DNA of 64,000 nt from Bactericera cockerelli (GCA_024516035.1 CM044959.1:36235876-36299875); one strand, 5' to 3'. Positions 1-11,819 are shown, counted from the first letter of the stretch. Notes: a model not told the origin generated them from the sequence alone. Numbers and translations: made by a program.

Positions 1-149
1 ATACACCCGTCAAAAGTAAAAATAGTATTTAGTAGTACAATACACCCGTCAAAAGTAAAAATAGTATTTAGTAGTACAATACACCCGTCAAAAATAAAAA
101 TAGTATTCAGTAGTATAATACACCCGTTAAAAGTAAAAATAGTAACTAT
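1..149. repeat. 39-bp tandem repeat, 3.8 copies
   Basis: Units begin at 1, 40, 79 and 118 with the start ATACACCCGT; the period is exactly 39 bp and divergence rises in the last copy. The array runs off the left window edge, so its true length is unknown. No coding content. Confidence 0.9.
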
Positions 150-462
150 GCACGAGTACTTGGTACCGCTCTTGGGCATAATATTATAATATGGTAGTCA
201 CTTTTAACTTGCAGCAAAAGAATCATACACGTGAAAAAAGATTTATCATTCGTCTGGCAGGTTTCAAATTATTCAAACTAAATAAATGTGGATATGTGGA
301 ATCGCTCCTGTATTCTACATATCCAGTCTACATATCCAGGTATTCCGCTTGGGCTGTGTTTCATCTAAACAAATTTCTCTTCCATTCATTCCACTTTTCA
401 GGTAAAAGAGGTAGCTAAATTATATTAAGAACAATCAATGCAAAAATTCAACTCACGATTAG
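150..462. other. AT-rich spacer, no gene recognised
   Basis: Only a short open frame (191-418) without family resemblance or splice signals is present. I see no element ends. Confidence 0.5.
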
Positions 463-705
463 CTCGGTGGCTAAGCACTCGTACAAAAGGTCCGCGGGTT
501 CGATCGCTGGAGCCGACAAAAAATTGTATTCTAAATTTGGTTATAGTTGATTGTGAGGGATACCATCCGGTGCTCTCGTGATGACCCAGCACCTAAATGG
601 GTAGTAATGAGTCACTTCTCGCCCATTAATACAAACCACAAAGGTCTATAGTAGCTCCTGTTTCATGGCTAAGAAATAAAAAAAGTCCTTGAAACAATCA
701 CCTTT
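463..705 (+). mobile_element. SINE family A, tRNA-derived
   Basis: The head has a Pol III box A-like GGCTAAGC and a box B-like GGGTTCGATC, followed by a body containing 'GACCCAGCACCTAA' and an end 'AGTAGCTCCTGTTTCATGGCT' region, then an A/T-rich tail. The same body recurs at 39924-40230 (plus) and 6520-6765 (minus), and partly at 18085-18230. Recurrence with a tRNA-like head supports a SINE; the boundaries are approximate. Confidence 0.75.
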
Positions 706-971
706 TTTTTTTTAAAAAAAAGAAACAAAATCAAAATTTATGATCACGGATCGTTCCACTTGTAGATTTAGTGAGCACTCGCTGAGTGTATAATTATGTT
801 CAACTTGTAGAGGTTATTGTAAAGCCTTATTATTCCTCAAATCCTCATACTTATACGAGAATTCTATTTGAATTACTTTCCAGCTGCAGAGGTAAAGAAA
901 GTAGATTTACTGGAAATTTTCCAATACACATAATAAATGTAAATTATAAATTATATAAAATAATAAATAAT

Positions 972-1262
972 AATGTTTTTTCTTTGTGTTATTGTGTCAC
1001 AATTTTAGTGGGTAGCGCAGAATCATAGGACTTTACCATGCACTTTAATTTACAATATCTTGTATTATTTTTTTGCCTAAGATTCTGCCACTGGTCGCTG
1101 CTTCACATTAAAGCAGCTACTCATTTTTCCTCACGAGGTATGAGTGGACCCCGAACATCCAAGTACAGAGCAGAAAAAATCCTCCCCGCTGGGAATCGAA
1201 CCCAGGTCACCATGTGTGCAATGCCTAGCGCGCTAACTCGCTCTGCCACAGTGACTACTATT
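972..1262 (-). mobile_element. SINE family B copy 1, tRNA-derived
   Basis: Read on the minus strand it starts with a tRNA-like head (box A around 'GCAGAGCGAGTTAGC', box B 'GGGTTCGATTCCC') and ends in a body with 'AGTGGGTAGCGCAGAATC' in the plus reading. Other copies lie at 16295-16425, 22997-23270, 23940-24237 and about 27597-27935. Confidence 0.8.
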
Positions 1263-1630
1263 ATATTATAAATTATATTACAGGATTAAACAGATACAAA
1301 ATTACACTTAAAGAGTATCTTGGACATCCAGAGGTCGGGACGAGCAGTTGAAACAAAAAAAAAAATTAACGAAGTTTCAACAAAAAAAAACCGTAGCTTC
1401 GATACTGATTTTTGGTTCGTCTAATTATTGCTGCGTAAGAATATACGTAAAAGAAAAATCAATATTTAGACGAACATCAATTTTATTGGGTTTTTTTTGT
1501 AAAATGAGAAAGGACTATCCAATATTTATTTTTCAAATTATTAATACAATTTCTTCAACTCATTCTCTATGCGCCAATACCACTCAGAAAACTTAAAAAG
1601 TTATATTTTCAATGAAAATGGAAAAAGGAA
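1263..1630. other. No gene recognised
   Basis: AT-rich sequence. The open frame at 1348-1596 is lysine-rich low-complexity sequence and shows no known domain. Confidence 0.4.
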
Positions 1631-1719
1631 TTAGCCGAACCTCTCATGGTTCGGCTAAGTATTGGATATTTGTGTAAAGTTCGGCTAAGTATTAATTTTT
1701 CTTTTACGCGTTCGGCTAA
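1631..1719. repeat. Hairpin plus repeated GTTCGGCTAA motif
   Basis: An 11-bp perfect stem (1631-1641 with 1648-1658, TTAGCCGAACC) has a 6-base loop. Two further copies of GTTCGGCTAA follow at 1679-1688 and 1710-1719, so one 10-mer occurs three times in direct and once in inverted orientation within 90 bp. Confidence 0.8.
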
Positions 1720-1734
1720 TTATTAATCCGTAAA

Positions 1735-1762
1735 CACACACACACACACACACTCACTCACT
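1735..1762. repeat. (CA)n microsatellite
   Basis: A run of ACAC dinucleotides that passes into ACTC repeats. Simple sequence. Confidence 0.9.
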
Positions 1763-2488
1763 ACAGCTTCTGGCACGAGTAATATCTTTCAAATTTCCTA
1801 ACGGAGTCTGCCAGTATTCCTTCACTCGAATCTCCTGTCACCTGTTGCTCTTTGTATCCTTTGATTATTATTATTTTTTACCTACTCAGTATACATGTTA
1901 TTTAATTATACATATGTATAAGAATATGTAATAGAAAGTAAAATAATAAATACAAATGTATATCTTGTACATATTCGACAACACATATAATATATCTTGT
2001 ACATATTTAATTACATTTTGTTTCAAAGTGAATTAATGAAGGAAGGAGCTCTGAAAACAAGACCTAGACACCGAAAAGAAACAAATTTAATCATTGGATT
2101 CTTAAATTGCATATGAAAGGAGTATAGCAAATATAGGAAGGACGAATCAAAATTTTTTTTATGAACATTGCATTTTGTATAATATTGTAGGTCTCCTTTC
2201 TAAAAAATAGAATTATACGGCACATAAAACAATGATAAAATTATAGACTTCTAGAAACCCAGCTGAGGGAAGAGCCGAACTACAAATTTGTAACTACAAA
2301 TTCATGTGGACATCAATTTGTAGTTACATACTAGATAGAATATGTCTACTGTTTCAAACCTTAAATTGATATCAGCCAACCTTTACCTCCTGCTCGTACT
2401 GAACATGTTGAGCAAATACATATGTAAAAAATCCCAAATTACCTTTTAAAAAGAGATAAGTACCACTAAAAAACTGGTCGAGAACAGT
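1763..2488. other. No gene recognised; target region of the LINE
   Basis: AT-rich sequence with a short inverted repeat around 2290-2327 (GTAACTACAAATT and its complement). It ends at the 12-bp sequence that was duplicated when the downstream LINE inserted. Confidence 0.4.
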
Positions 2489-2498
2489 AAGTAACATT

Positions 2499-4190
2499 TT
2501 GTGGAAAGAATCTAAAATTCCAGTTAAATGGCGAGAAATAGTAGTAGTGCCCTTTTTAAAACCAGGAAAACCAGCCAAATGTCACACCTCCTACCGACCC
2601 ATCTCTTTAGCTTCTTGTGTACTCAAAACTTTCGAACGAATGATAAAAACTAGATTGGACTGGTGGTTAGAGTATAATAACATTCTTCCAAAATCACAAT
2701 ACGGTTTTCGGAAAACAAAATCTATCCAGGAGGCGCAAGCTTCTCTGCTATTTGACATCCAACAAGGGTTTTTAGAGCAAAAATCAACATTGGCAGTATT
2801 ATACGATATTGTCGGAGCGTACAATAATGTTCAAATACCCATTTTGATGGAAAAAATTGATAAAATAAAAATTCCAAAAAGAATTAGAAACATAATTTAT
2901 GAAATAATACAGAGTAGAATACTGCATTTAAGAATTAATAATCAGCTCTCTGTACCTCAAAACGCCTTTTTAGGGCTGGGCCAAGGAGATATTTTGAGCT
3001 GCCCACTGTACTCACTCTATGTTTATGATTTAGAAAAATATTTACCCCCTAAATTATCAATCGTCCAGTTTGTGGATGATTTTTGCATTTATACAACGGA
3101 TAAACAAATAGAAAATTGTGTGCATTATACTGTCAAGGGAATTGATTACGCTTTTAAATATATGGAACAAAATGGATTGACCCTCTCAGCAACCAAAACA
3201 GAAGCTTGTGTTTTTTCCAAAAAAAGGTCCCTTAACATACAAAATACAATTCGAGCCAAAAATATGCATATAGAAGTCAAAAGAAAAGTCCGCCTCCTTG
3301 GATTATTGTTGGAAACAAAATTAAACTGGAATTACCATTTAGAACTTATAACTGTAAAATGCAATAAATACCTTAATATAATGAAAATGATTTGTAACAA
3401 ACATTGGGGTATGAACCCCACTATCGCTCTAAATTATTATAAAGCAACAATACGTGCTACCTTGGACTTTGGCTCAGTCTTTTATTCCGAATCATGCTCT
3501 ACTAAAATGAAAGCACTAGATAAAGTTCAGAATCAAGCATTAAGACTAGCTATGGGTTACCTGAACAGCACGCCCATAGATAATATCCTAGTGGAATGTA
3601 GGGAAAATCCCGTGAGCAAAAGACCCAAACAGTTAATAAATAGATTTGTACTCAAGCTGATCAGCACACAAGAAAGTCTAACCGCCAAATTAAATACCTT
3701 AACCGTAACCCACCTGACGTCTAGGCTATGTAAAACCAAACGCACCCCACCTATAGTCGATAGCTACTGTGAGCTGTCTCATAAGTTCGGGGGAGAGATT
3801 TTTAAAACAGAAAAACCTCGGGTATACGAGTATGATTATAACTTAGGAACAATGTCCCTTCCAGTTGAAACTTTTTCTAATTATATAACTTATCCTGATA
3901 AATATCAAAACTCCGCTCTACAATACGAAATAATAGAAAAATGTCCTAATTCAACCGTTATTTATACAGATGCCTCTAAGTTAAACGAAAAAGTAGGCGT
4001 GGCATGGGTATGCCCTGCCAAAAATAGCCACTCCTGTTTTACACTACATCCAGCTACTTCTACCTACACAGCCGAGATGATAGGAATCCTTAAAGCAGTA
4101 GAGTATGCGATAACTGTAGAATGTAATACCATTTTAATATTATCAGATTGTAAAAGCGTCATTCAAAAAACTATCGAGAGATTGCCTTAA
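2499..4190 (+). pseudogene. LINE reverse transcriptase with RNase H start (5'-truncated, frameshifted)
   Basis: The translated frame contains RT signatures: SYRPISL (residues 31-37), QYGFRK (67-72), the DI.GAY palm block (103-108), GLGQGD where families usually have G.PQG (159-164), and FVDD, the catalytic box (191-194). An RNase H domain begins with IYTDAS near residue 488, followed by the conserved AEM and LSDCKS segments. The frame stops at 4188-4190, and the rest of RNase H continues in the next frame from 4195, so one frameshift breaks the protein. Truncated at the 5' end directly at the target duplication, this copy has no start codon of its own and should be inactive. Clade assignment (I/LOA/R1-like) is from the RT plus RNase H arrangement only. 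Confidence 0.9.
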
Positions 4191-4194
4191 TACC

Positions 4195-4812
4195 ATGCCC
4201 ACTCATATACATCTCGAAATTTTAGACAATTATAAAAAAATATTAAATATGAAAAAGTGTGTTAAACTGGGATGGATAAAAGGTCATGCAGGTATTAAAG
4301 GTAACCAGGAGGCGGATAGGTTGGCCCGACACGCCACCGTGCATGGAGAAAATTTCGATATAAAAATTTGCCTCACAGATGTCAAGTGTTTTATAGAAAA
4401 CCAATATCAGAAAGAACTACATAATTTACAAGACAAAACCAACTGTAAGGGACTTTTCTACAAAAATCTTTTCAGTGATATTTCCAAGAAAACATGGTTT
4501 AACGACCGTTACCTAAGCTCGAGGAAATTCATCGTTTATTTCAACCGATTAAGAGTGAACCACGGTTTGTGTAAGTCATATCTGCACAAAATAAACTTAG
4601 AGCCAAGTAACCAATGTCCAGAGTGTGGGGAGAGGGAAGACTTCCAACATATAATTATGCAATGCTCGAGATACACCCAGACACGAGGGAAACTTTTCAA
4701 ATCCCTCACAAAAATTTGCGACAACCCTTTCTCATATGAAACAATTCTGCAGGATACCAGAACTTATGGTTTTATTTTTTCTTTCATACAGCAAAACAAT
4801 ATCCACATATAA
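4195..4812 (+). pseudogene. LINE RNase H C-terminus and Cys/His tail (continuation after frameshift)
   Basis: This frame carries the last RNase H block (WIKGHAGIKGNQEADRLAR, residues 28-46), which completes the domain begun upstream. It also has the CPECGE...H...C motif near residues 140-157, typical of C-terminal ends of RT-RNase H LINE polyproteins. The offset from the upstream frame is +1. A 3' UTR with AATAAAATAAAA precedes the poly(A) tail. It is not a separate gene. Confidence 0.88.
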
Positions 4813-4949
4813 TTTTTTTACCCTTTCCAATATTTTTATTTTTCAATATTTTTTAGGTACGTATTTTTTTCATGTATATTTTATTAGTAAAATGTAAAAT
4901 AATAAAATAAAATTTTATGGCTGTATGGAATGGCCTTGCCAACCAATGC

Positions 4950-4984
<35 letters not shown>

Positions 4985-5127
4985 CATTTTAATAGCCATT
5001 TACATGTAGAGATTGTAAGATGCCCAAACATTTAGAATTTACATATCCAGATGAGAGATCAATCAGAACATTCAGTAAAGTCTCATAAAAAAGATCAATA
5101 GCTACATAAAATATATGGATACAGGGT

Positions 5128-5690
5128 GTCCAATTTTTTACTTCCGTAAAAATTCTAATTTTAGATATCGGAAATATTTGGTCATTTTTGTAAAAAAACA
5201 ACAATATTTTTGCTCCGATTTCAATATTTATCATATTTCTGGACGTTTCATAACCTCCTGGGCAACATTATTTTTGTATCTGTCTGTCGGTTAAAAACAT
5301 TCCTTGTTACAGGCAAATCTCAGAAACTACTGAAAGGATTTCAACGAAATTTTGTAAACATACGAGTATAGGAGACTCTGTAGATGGGCCATCTTTAAAT
5401 CCATCAAGCGGTTCTTGGTGATAGAGACCATGCGCCTGACCACTAACTTTTTACTTAACGCTTATATCTCGTGAACGATACACCCGATTTTGATGAAATT
5501 TTGTCAAAAAATAAGGTCCAAGTTTTTTTTGTGGAAGAATGTAGAAAAAACGGTATTCTACCATATAAAATCAATTTGAAGAAAATCAGTTAAGCGGTTA
5601 AGTGATTGAGTAGAAAATCTCAAAATAGCCACGTGTTTACAATGTGAATCAAACAAGAGGAAGCATTGGCAGTATTTTTTATATACATAC
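5128..5690 (+). mobile_element. Hairpin/(GTCY)n element family 2, copy 1
   Basis: It begins with an imperfect hairpin (ACTTCCGTAAAAATTC...ATATCGGAAAT), then the block TTTCTGGACGTTTCATAACC, a short CTGTCTGTCGG tract and the block 'AAACTACTGAAAGGATTTC'. It is collinear with 50575-51295 and with fragments at 35103-35360 and 56475-56670. The layout matches family 1 at 8263, 37025 and 37804. A Helentron-associated (HINE/MINE-like) nature is inferred. Confidence 0.7.
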
Positions 5691-6519
5691 ATAATATATA
5701 GTTTTAAAATCAACTCCAGTACAAATACTAAGACTAAATCATAGGTAATTTTTCAAATAATTAATAATGAAAAAAATCATTTGAAAAAAAAGTTTTCACT
5801 TGAAAAAAAACTTATTTCGTTTGCATCTCTTTTCGACAGCATTTTTTTGTAAAATGTTCTGAGATTATTTTAGTTTTAGAATGTCCCCTAGAATTGGTTT
5901 TGAAATTTTCATTAAAACAAAATTTGGACACCTTGTATGTATAAAATTTAAAAACTCAAATGGCGGTGTATTAGGATATGTCTGTTCCAATTGGTACTAC
6001 AGTTCAAACTGTAAGAGATAGCTAAAATTTATTAGAATCTACCTACCAGTTATAAAAAGGCATGGCCGAAATTCTTAGTATACTGAACGAACAATTCTTC
6101 CTCTTAAGAGATAGCATGAAATTTACGAGAATCTGTTCTCTTTGCAAAGTACGGGCAAACTGTTAGTCAATACATCAAAACCAACAGATAACGATTTCAA
6201 AGCCACAAAACAAGTAAGGAGAAGTCATTATGCAAATATAGAATATTTTTAGCGTTTATCTTTATCAGCTGTAGGAACGTCGGATTCGATTCAGTCTGTG
6301 GGTTGCGGGTTCATGCACGTATCTTCACATTGAATCTGTCAACGCACATACAGAGTGTCTCCCTCTCGAAAAAAAAGTGACCGATTACAATACTTTCTAT
6401 ACCTTATAGGTAATCGAAAGTAATATCTGAACTGGTAATAGGTGGTCTGGAAAAACTGCTGACTATGTATGGTTAAAAAAGTTGTTGTTTTTTTTTGAGG
6501 ATGTGTGTTGTGTCATAGA
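5691..6519. other. No gene recognised
   Basis: AT-rich spacer. A tRNA-like box B fragment (GGGTTGCGGGTTCATGC) near 6300 suggests an old SINE remnant. No coding signal. Confidence 0.4.
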
Positions 6520-6798
6520 ATTACGGCCATTTGTTACGTAGCCATGAAACAGAAGCTACTGTAGACCCTTGTGGACTGTGTTGTAACTTGCCCATCCCGT
6601 AGTGTGTCTCCCCTCTGATGGGCCATTTAGGAGGTGGGTCAACAGGAGCGTAGGGCAAGTTGCGTCTTACAAACAATAGCTGTAACCAAATTTTGAATGG
6701 AAATATTTGTCGACTCTGGAGTTCGAACCCGGAATTTTCTGCATGAGCTACTCGTACACTAAAAAACAAAAAAAAAAAAAAAAAAAAAAAAAACATTT
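6520..6798 (-). mobile_element. SINE family A, minus-strand copy
   Basis: The complement of the family A body ('AGCCATGAAACAGAAGCTAC' at about 6540) and, at 6718-6740, the inverted box B with GTTCGAACCCGG are visible. A long A run lies at 6766-6793. The tRNA head is at the higher coordinates. Confidence 0.75.
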
Positions 6799-6799
6799 C

Positions 6800-7272
6800 T
6801 CTAACATATTATGTATTTTCAATCCTATAAATAGGTAAATTTTCTTCTTTTTTTACTCTGTCTTTTCCCTCTTAGGCAGGGTCGACGTTAGCTAAAAGTA
6901 GCTAATATCAGTCAGTTAAAGCTGTTAAGTTACGTATTCACCACAGCAGCTCACGATGCTAACAAGATAGCTCGTAACTATTCTTGACTGAAGAGCTGAA
7001 GACTCACCTAACGTCCCAGAGCCATATTGCGAAGTTTTTAGCACTTGCCATATAAGGCATTGCCCCGATCCGCCTAGCAATGCTCATACCTAATTATGAA
7101 TGGCCTCATGTGGTTACTGATGGTAAATTTAAGCGTGACGTCACAATTATGTAGGTACTTTGTCTTCTTCATGTATGAACGTGACGTTGCAAATCTTTCA
7201 GTCAGAACCTAAGTGCTTTCAGACCTTTCTGTATGCTGGAAGCCTGATGTTAGGTAGGGCGGGGTTGCCACG
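6800..7272. other. No gene recognised
   Basis: Mixed-composition spacer without ORF or repeat match inside this window. Confidence 0.35.
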
Positions 7273-7470
7273 GACCTCCGTGGCTCAGTGGTTAAGAGCA
7301 TGGGTTGCTGTCCCGAGGTTGTGGGTTCAAATCCGGACCGGAGCGAAAAATTCCGACGAAGTTTTTTCGTTTTCGGAATGGTATGGATGTAAAGTGCCCT
7401 CAAGTAATGCGAAAGCGGTTCCGGGTCACAACTACTGTGTATTTTTGGGTCCCATACTGAAAATATCTAT
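7273..7470 (+). mobile_element. SINE with tRNA-like head
   Basis: A tRNA-like head (box A TGGCTCAGTGGTTAAGAGC at 7280-7298, box B GGGTTCAAATCC at 7322-7333) with complementary ends CTCCG/CGGAG is followed by a non-tRNA body with a GAAAAATTCC...GGAATGG inverted pair. There is no clean tRNA cloverleaf or immediate T-run, so a SINE is preferred over a tRNA gene. Confidence 0.65.
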
Positions 7471-7689
7471 GATCATTCACAGCTCTCATCTTGCACATTG
7501 TACCTGCAATAGAACTACCTTCCCGTTAGAAAAATTCTTCACAGGCCCCTGGTAGCAGTACCTTGCAGTAGCAATGCTACTGCTAGAATCCAGAAGCAGT
7601 ACTGAGAGAATTATACATACATATGCACATGTAGAAGTTACTGGAAAGGATATGTCTTGCTTGACAATATAAGGATTAAGGAGAGGTGT

Positions 7690-7795
7690 CCTGAATCTTG
7701 ATGACTGAATATTGATGATCAGAGATAGTGATGAGTGATGGGTATTGATGATCAGAGATAATGATGACTGAATAGTGATGGGTATTGATGACGTG
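7690..7795. repeat. Degenerate TGATGATCAGAGATA tandem repeats
   Basis: 'TTGATGATCAGAGATA' and 'GATGACTGAATA' recur two times each, in alternation, giving a roughly 40-50 bp higher-order unit. Confidence 0.65.
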
Positions 7796-8262
7796 ACGAT
7801 GCAAATAGATGCAACAGAAGTGATTGTAGGTGATATAACTGAGAACAATTCTCATGCCAGCGGATATTACACATTGAATACTTCGACTGGCAATGCTGAA
7901 GTTAAGCTACGTCGAACTGTGCGTGGATTCGACTTGATTTCACGATTCCAGGTCACATCAAAAATGTTTCTGTTGGTATTCCGTTTCCACTAAGGTATAG
8001 TGAGGTTAAGAAGTTTAGCTCGGAGAGCTGCTGACCATAAGCAAATGGAGGCTAGAAAGTAAAACATTCCACTCCCTCCGATCTCTAAAAAATACACAAG
8101 GCTTGTGATTTTAGTCTAGATTCTAGAATCTACTCCAGAACATCAGTTGCCCCTCGTGACAAACAAGATATCGATTTAATTGTTTCTTAATCACTATATT
8201 TGATAGATACCTAATATGAAATTCAATTAAGCAAGATTCGGTTAGCAATAAAAATCCTCTGT

Positions 8263-8396
8263 TTATTACTTTCCTTATCTTATAATAAGGAAAGTATTGT
8301 ATTCGTCGAAAATTTGACCTACCCAGTTTTTCACATTTCTGGACGAATCATGGCCTCAGGATACCAAAAAAGTTGTTTTCAGCCATTGGTCCGTGC

Positions 8397-8438
<42 letters not shown>

Positions 8439-8936
8439 GTGTGTGTGAACAGGATATCTCAAGAACGGTCAAAGCTAGAGACTTGAAATTTGGTACACAA
8501 AATAATTTTATACACCAGACGAACCACGAAACTTTTGGTTGAAATCGGCCGCATTCTGCGGCCACAGGGCCGCAAATGCTAGCCGCAAGCGCCGCTTCTT
8601 TAAATTGGTTTAAGATACAAAAATTTTTAGAGAACAACATTTTTTTAGATCAAAAAAATAATAGGGGTCTATTCTGATCATTTTTTTGATATCTTGAACT
8701 TTTTGGAACTCGGCCCCAATTTACCGGTATTTGGGGGGGACCCGCTTTGACTAACTTTTTTATTATTCATCCTACATGGGGGTTGTGACATATCAAATTC
8801 AATGATTTTGAAGTGCTGATTACGAATTTGGCATTGGTTTTTAGTTATCTGTTACCGTTGAGTCACCAGTGGCGGAATTTGAGTCCTTTTTGGGGGATAA
8901 GGAAAGTCGTGTGATGTTTACACCAGATTTTTAAGC
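8263..8936 (+). mobile_element. Hairpin/(GTCY)n element family 1, copy 1
   Basis: It starts with the hairpin ACTTTCCTTAT...ATAAGGAAAGT, continues with TTTCTGGACGAATCATGGCC, then a pure (CTGT)n array (8398-8437), a conserved block with 'AAAGCTAGAGACTTGAAATT', GC-rich CGGCCGCA palindromes, and ends GTTTACACCAGATTTTT. Near-identical copies are at 37025-37700 and 37804-38480; an internally deleted one is at 59605-59782 (minus). It encodes nothing recognisable. Confidence 0.8.
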
Positions 8937-9044
8937 ACAGCCTACAGAGTCGTAAAATAAAACTAAAATCGTAACTTCCCAAGTCTTCGAGGAATCTTTG
9001 AAACATTCTACTAGGATGGTTTGCGTGGGTGAGAACCTTATTAT

Positions 9045-9240
9045 TAACACCTTAGCAGCAGAGTAGTCAGGACACTCGCCTGGTAGTCAGACGCCTGAGG
9101 GTTCTAGTCCCGGCCGCGGTGAGAAATAGATGACTAGCCGGTTCCCCAAACTTCGCCAATTTTTTTTTGTCTTTGATACTTGTACAAAGAGGTGACTAAC
9201 AGTAATAGAGAGATGGCCACTTATGAAACCACAGTCAATT
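9045..9240 (+). mobile_element. tRNA-like SINE head
   Basis: Box A-like GAGTAGTCAGGACAC and box B-like GGGTTCTAGTCCC around 9062-9110, then an unrelated body and a T-rich stretch. Only one copy is in the window. Confidence 0.5.
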
Positions 9241-9359
9241 GAAGATGGAGCGTTGAGTAGAATTATTATGAGTGAGAAGCATAAAAATGCATGCAGCGTT
9301 AGTTCAGATTGTACCTATAGTAGAAAGTTATAAATGTACTAACAAAAATAGGTATTTTT

Positions 9360-9525
9360 AGATATTTTTTTTTTTTTTTTTTAGTTATTATGTTTGAGTA
9401 AATTACAATCGTGATATCACAATTATTCTAAATCGTTTTACTAATAATATAAAAAAAAATCTTAACTAGGGATTCGAACTACCGACCTCTAGGTTACAAA
9501 GCTACTATTTGTAATTTATCGGCTG
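9360..9525 (-). mobile_element. SINE family E ('GTGATATCAC' type), minus-strand copy
   Basis: The plus reading shows the inverted box B GGGATTCGAACTACCGACCT and the family body CGTGATATCACAATTA. It is related to 38560-38795, 43990-44125 and 38880-39010. Confidence 0.65.
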
Positions 9526-9997
9526 TAATTTTATTGTAAATATGTAATTTAGGGACCGAGGAAAACCCATTTGATAAGAGGTATAAATAATGTATGCAAT
9601 AATTCGCGATATCCCTATGAGAAAAATTCTTCTCTTATCTTGTATTTATGTTTGTCTCGACCAAAAGGACGGTGTCTGTATCAGGTAGGTAATTATTAGT
9701 CTTACATAAAATATAAACCGGTTTCTCGTAATAACAAGTACGTTCAGTCCGATGAATAAAGTTTATTTGAATTGAAAGAAGTAATTTGCAACTTCGTATG
9801 AACTCTGAATGCATTAAAGTCATTTGCGAATGACTGTAGCTATAGTAATGTGTACCGAGGGGTATGGAAGGTTAACTTCTCCCCTGAACTAAGGGACTCG
9901 AGTAAAGAACTCAAGATTACACATATTTCGGACATTGAAACCTACATCTAATAATAACTTGTGTATGGGAAAAATGGTTTGAAATTAAATAAATTCA

Positions 9998-10035
9998 TTT
10001 TGTTTTATAATAAAAAATTTTATTATAAAACAAAA
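9998..10035. repeat. 18-bp perfect inverted repeat, 2-bp spacer
   Basis: Arms TTTTGTTTTATAATAAAA (9998-10015) and its complement (10018-10035). It is AT-only apart from one G/C pair. It could be a MITE relic or a cruciform-prone site. Confidence 0.85.
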
Positions 10036-10214
10036 CTAAACTCAAAATATATAGGACTGATTGTAAAGACTGATCTTATGGTCATAATATTTTCTGTATA
10101 AGTATGTACTATTTTATGTATAAGTATGTATGTATAAGAAAACTAAATAAATTTATTATTACTCATATTATTGATTACACTCGGGTACAAAAAGAGCTTC
10201 TCACACCATGCACC

Positions 10215-10438
10215 CTTCCCTATCTCAGATCCTGCTTCACCTATTGCTTTGTAATTCAAGTTGTAGGTATTCATAAATTCAAATAAGTCCGGTACACCCG
10301 GGCACTTTCACCCTAGCCTTCCCTATTTCAGATCCTGCTTCACCTATGGGTTTGTAATACAAGTTGTAATTATTCATAAATTCAAATAAGTCGGGTACAC
10401 CCGGGCACTTTCACCCTAGCCTTCCCTATCTCAGATCA
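10215..10438. repeat. 103-bp tandem repeat, 2.2 copies
   Basis: CTTCCCTATCTCAGATC starts at 10215, 10318 and 10421. The first two units are about 95 percent alike by eye. Confidence 0.9.
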
Positions 10439-10440
10439 TA

Positions 10441-10990
10441 GGTGCTCCCAATATGCACTAGCTATTATGGTACCTAGGTACTCATATAGACATATGAGTT
10501 GGGTGGACCCGGGTTCTTACCCACAGACCTTGGCCTAGTGATGTCAGAAGACAAAGTGCCAATCTGCCAATTGGACGACTTGTTCTTGGGTGTTGTCTAG
10601 TGACTATTTACTTATGCAGCATTGTAATTATCATGCATTTATGTATATCTTACTATATTTCTGCGCTACCCACTAAAAATGGAATATGTATAATAACAAA
10701 AAGAAACACATTTATTTATTTACATCTAATTAGATATTTATCATGTATTGTAATATTTATGTTATCATGAATAAATGTATCTCTTTATCTATCAGCATGT
10801 ATAATTGTACATAATTATTTATGTTTAAATATATTCATTTATTGCAGACACATATATCAGCAAACCCATTAGTGGAAAGTTGTCAAGAGTCATTGAAGTC
10901 ATTCGCACTCAGAGAGCTAGAGTTCATGATCTGCAAATTACCATTTGCCTCTATTCTGTGATTTTTCAAGTTTACCATTACCCACACGGT
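10441..10990. other. No gene recognised
   Basis: AT-rich spacer with ATTTATTTA and ATAATTTATG-like runs. No open frame of interest. Confidence 0.4.
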
Positions 10991-11137
10991 GAGAAATACT
11001 AAGGGCGGAATTAATAGACGTTTTGTAATACCTCTGTGGAGCTATGTCACGGATTGCGTACTGTGTAAAATAGGGAACACCGACGCTTAGGAACGACTTG
11101 TGATGTAGAATTGTCTATTAATTTTGCCTTACATGGT
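10990..11137. mobile_element. MITE with GGGCGAAATTAATAGAC-type inverted ends
   Basis: The ends AAGGGCGGAATTAATAGAC and GTCTATTAATTTTGCCTTA are inverted repeats of about 17-19 bp bounding about 145 bp. A homologous element is at 41776-41911 and a partial one at 42565-42660, sharing 'GGATTGCGTACTGT'. Confidence 0.75.
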
Positions 11138-11566
11138 GTTATTAGTTCTCCCCTACTAATAAACGTTAAACTGGTGAAAGTGCAAATTATAATAATAATG
11201 ATAATATTAATAATAATTGAGAGCAAGATTAGCTCAGTAGCCTGAAGAGACCCTAGGCTCGATTGTACTTTTTAATGACCATACCACATAACAAGTATTC
11301 TCTTTTCCATTGATAAATGGATAATAAATTAATTAAAATTTGCAACTATTATAGGATGTAGTATCCAGAGACTATGCACAGAAGATACAAGATTAGGATA
11401 GGGTATTGGTAATTTTATTATGTGAAGAAGATAATTTATGCAACCACGATTTGCATAGAAATGCAACACGCTCAAGATGCACGTATTCTTGCTGCATTCA
11501 TCAGAATTCTATTAGAATGTGTTACTCATGTGACCTTGTCTTACAACTACTAACCCATAATAAGGC

Positions 11567-11745
11567 TAAATTACTGACCAGTGGCGGCTTCATGGGGAAA
11601 AAGAAACGTCGAAACGTCTGGATGAGGTTAATGCGGGTAGCTGGTACGATTCCAAGCGAATGGAGGGTAACACCCCCGTCCTGATCGGAACGTTAAAACC
11701 AAATCGAATCGTTGGCGTTAGGATGGGCATCCAGCCGTAAAAAAA
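11567..11745 (+). mobile_element. SINE family D fragment
   Basis: It shares 'GTTAATGCGGGTAGCTGGTA', CAGCGAATGGAGGGT-like text and 'TGGGCATCCAGCC' with the full-length minus copy at 45128-45490. Confidence 0.6.
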
Positions 11746-11819
11746 ACGTGCTCCACCCTACCAACCTCAACCATGAGGTTGAATGCCAACCCCAATAGCA
11801 ACATATTAAGCTAATATGG

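Larger units (their letters stand above)
2489..4990 (+). mobile_element. 5'-truncated non-LTR retrotransposon (LINE)
   Basis: The body spans 2501-4980 and ends in a 30-base poly(A) run (4951-4980). A 12-bp target duplication, AAGTAACATTTT, flanks it at 2489-2500 and 4979-4990 (the first two A's may belong to the tail). It encodes reverse transcriptase, RNase H and a C-terminal Cys/His motif, which fits the I/LOA/R1-like group of LINEs. The endonuclease and the first RT blocks are missing, as expected for a 5' truncation during target-primed reverse transcription. Confidence 0.93.

Noticed and set aside
7273..7345. tRNA gene
   Set aside because: Boxes A and B are present but the anticodon and D arms do not pair well, and a SINE body follows without an immediate Pol III terminator.
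8356..8640. Minus-strand 94-codon frame with a (TDRQ)n repeat, and similar frames at 37110 and 37874
   Set aside because: These are the (CTGT)n or (GT)n cores of interspersed elements read as protein. The frames are not conserved among copies.
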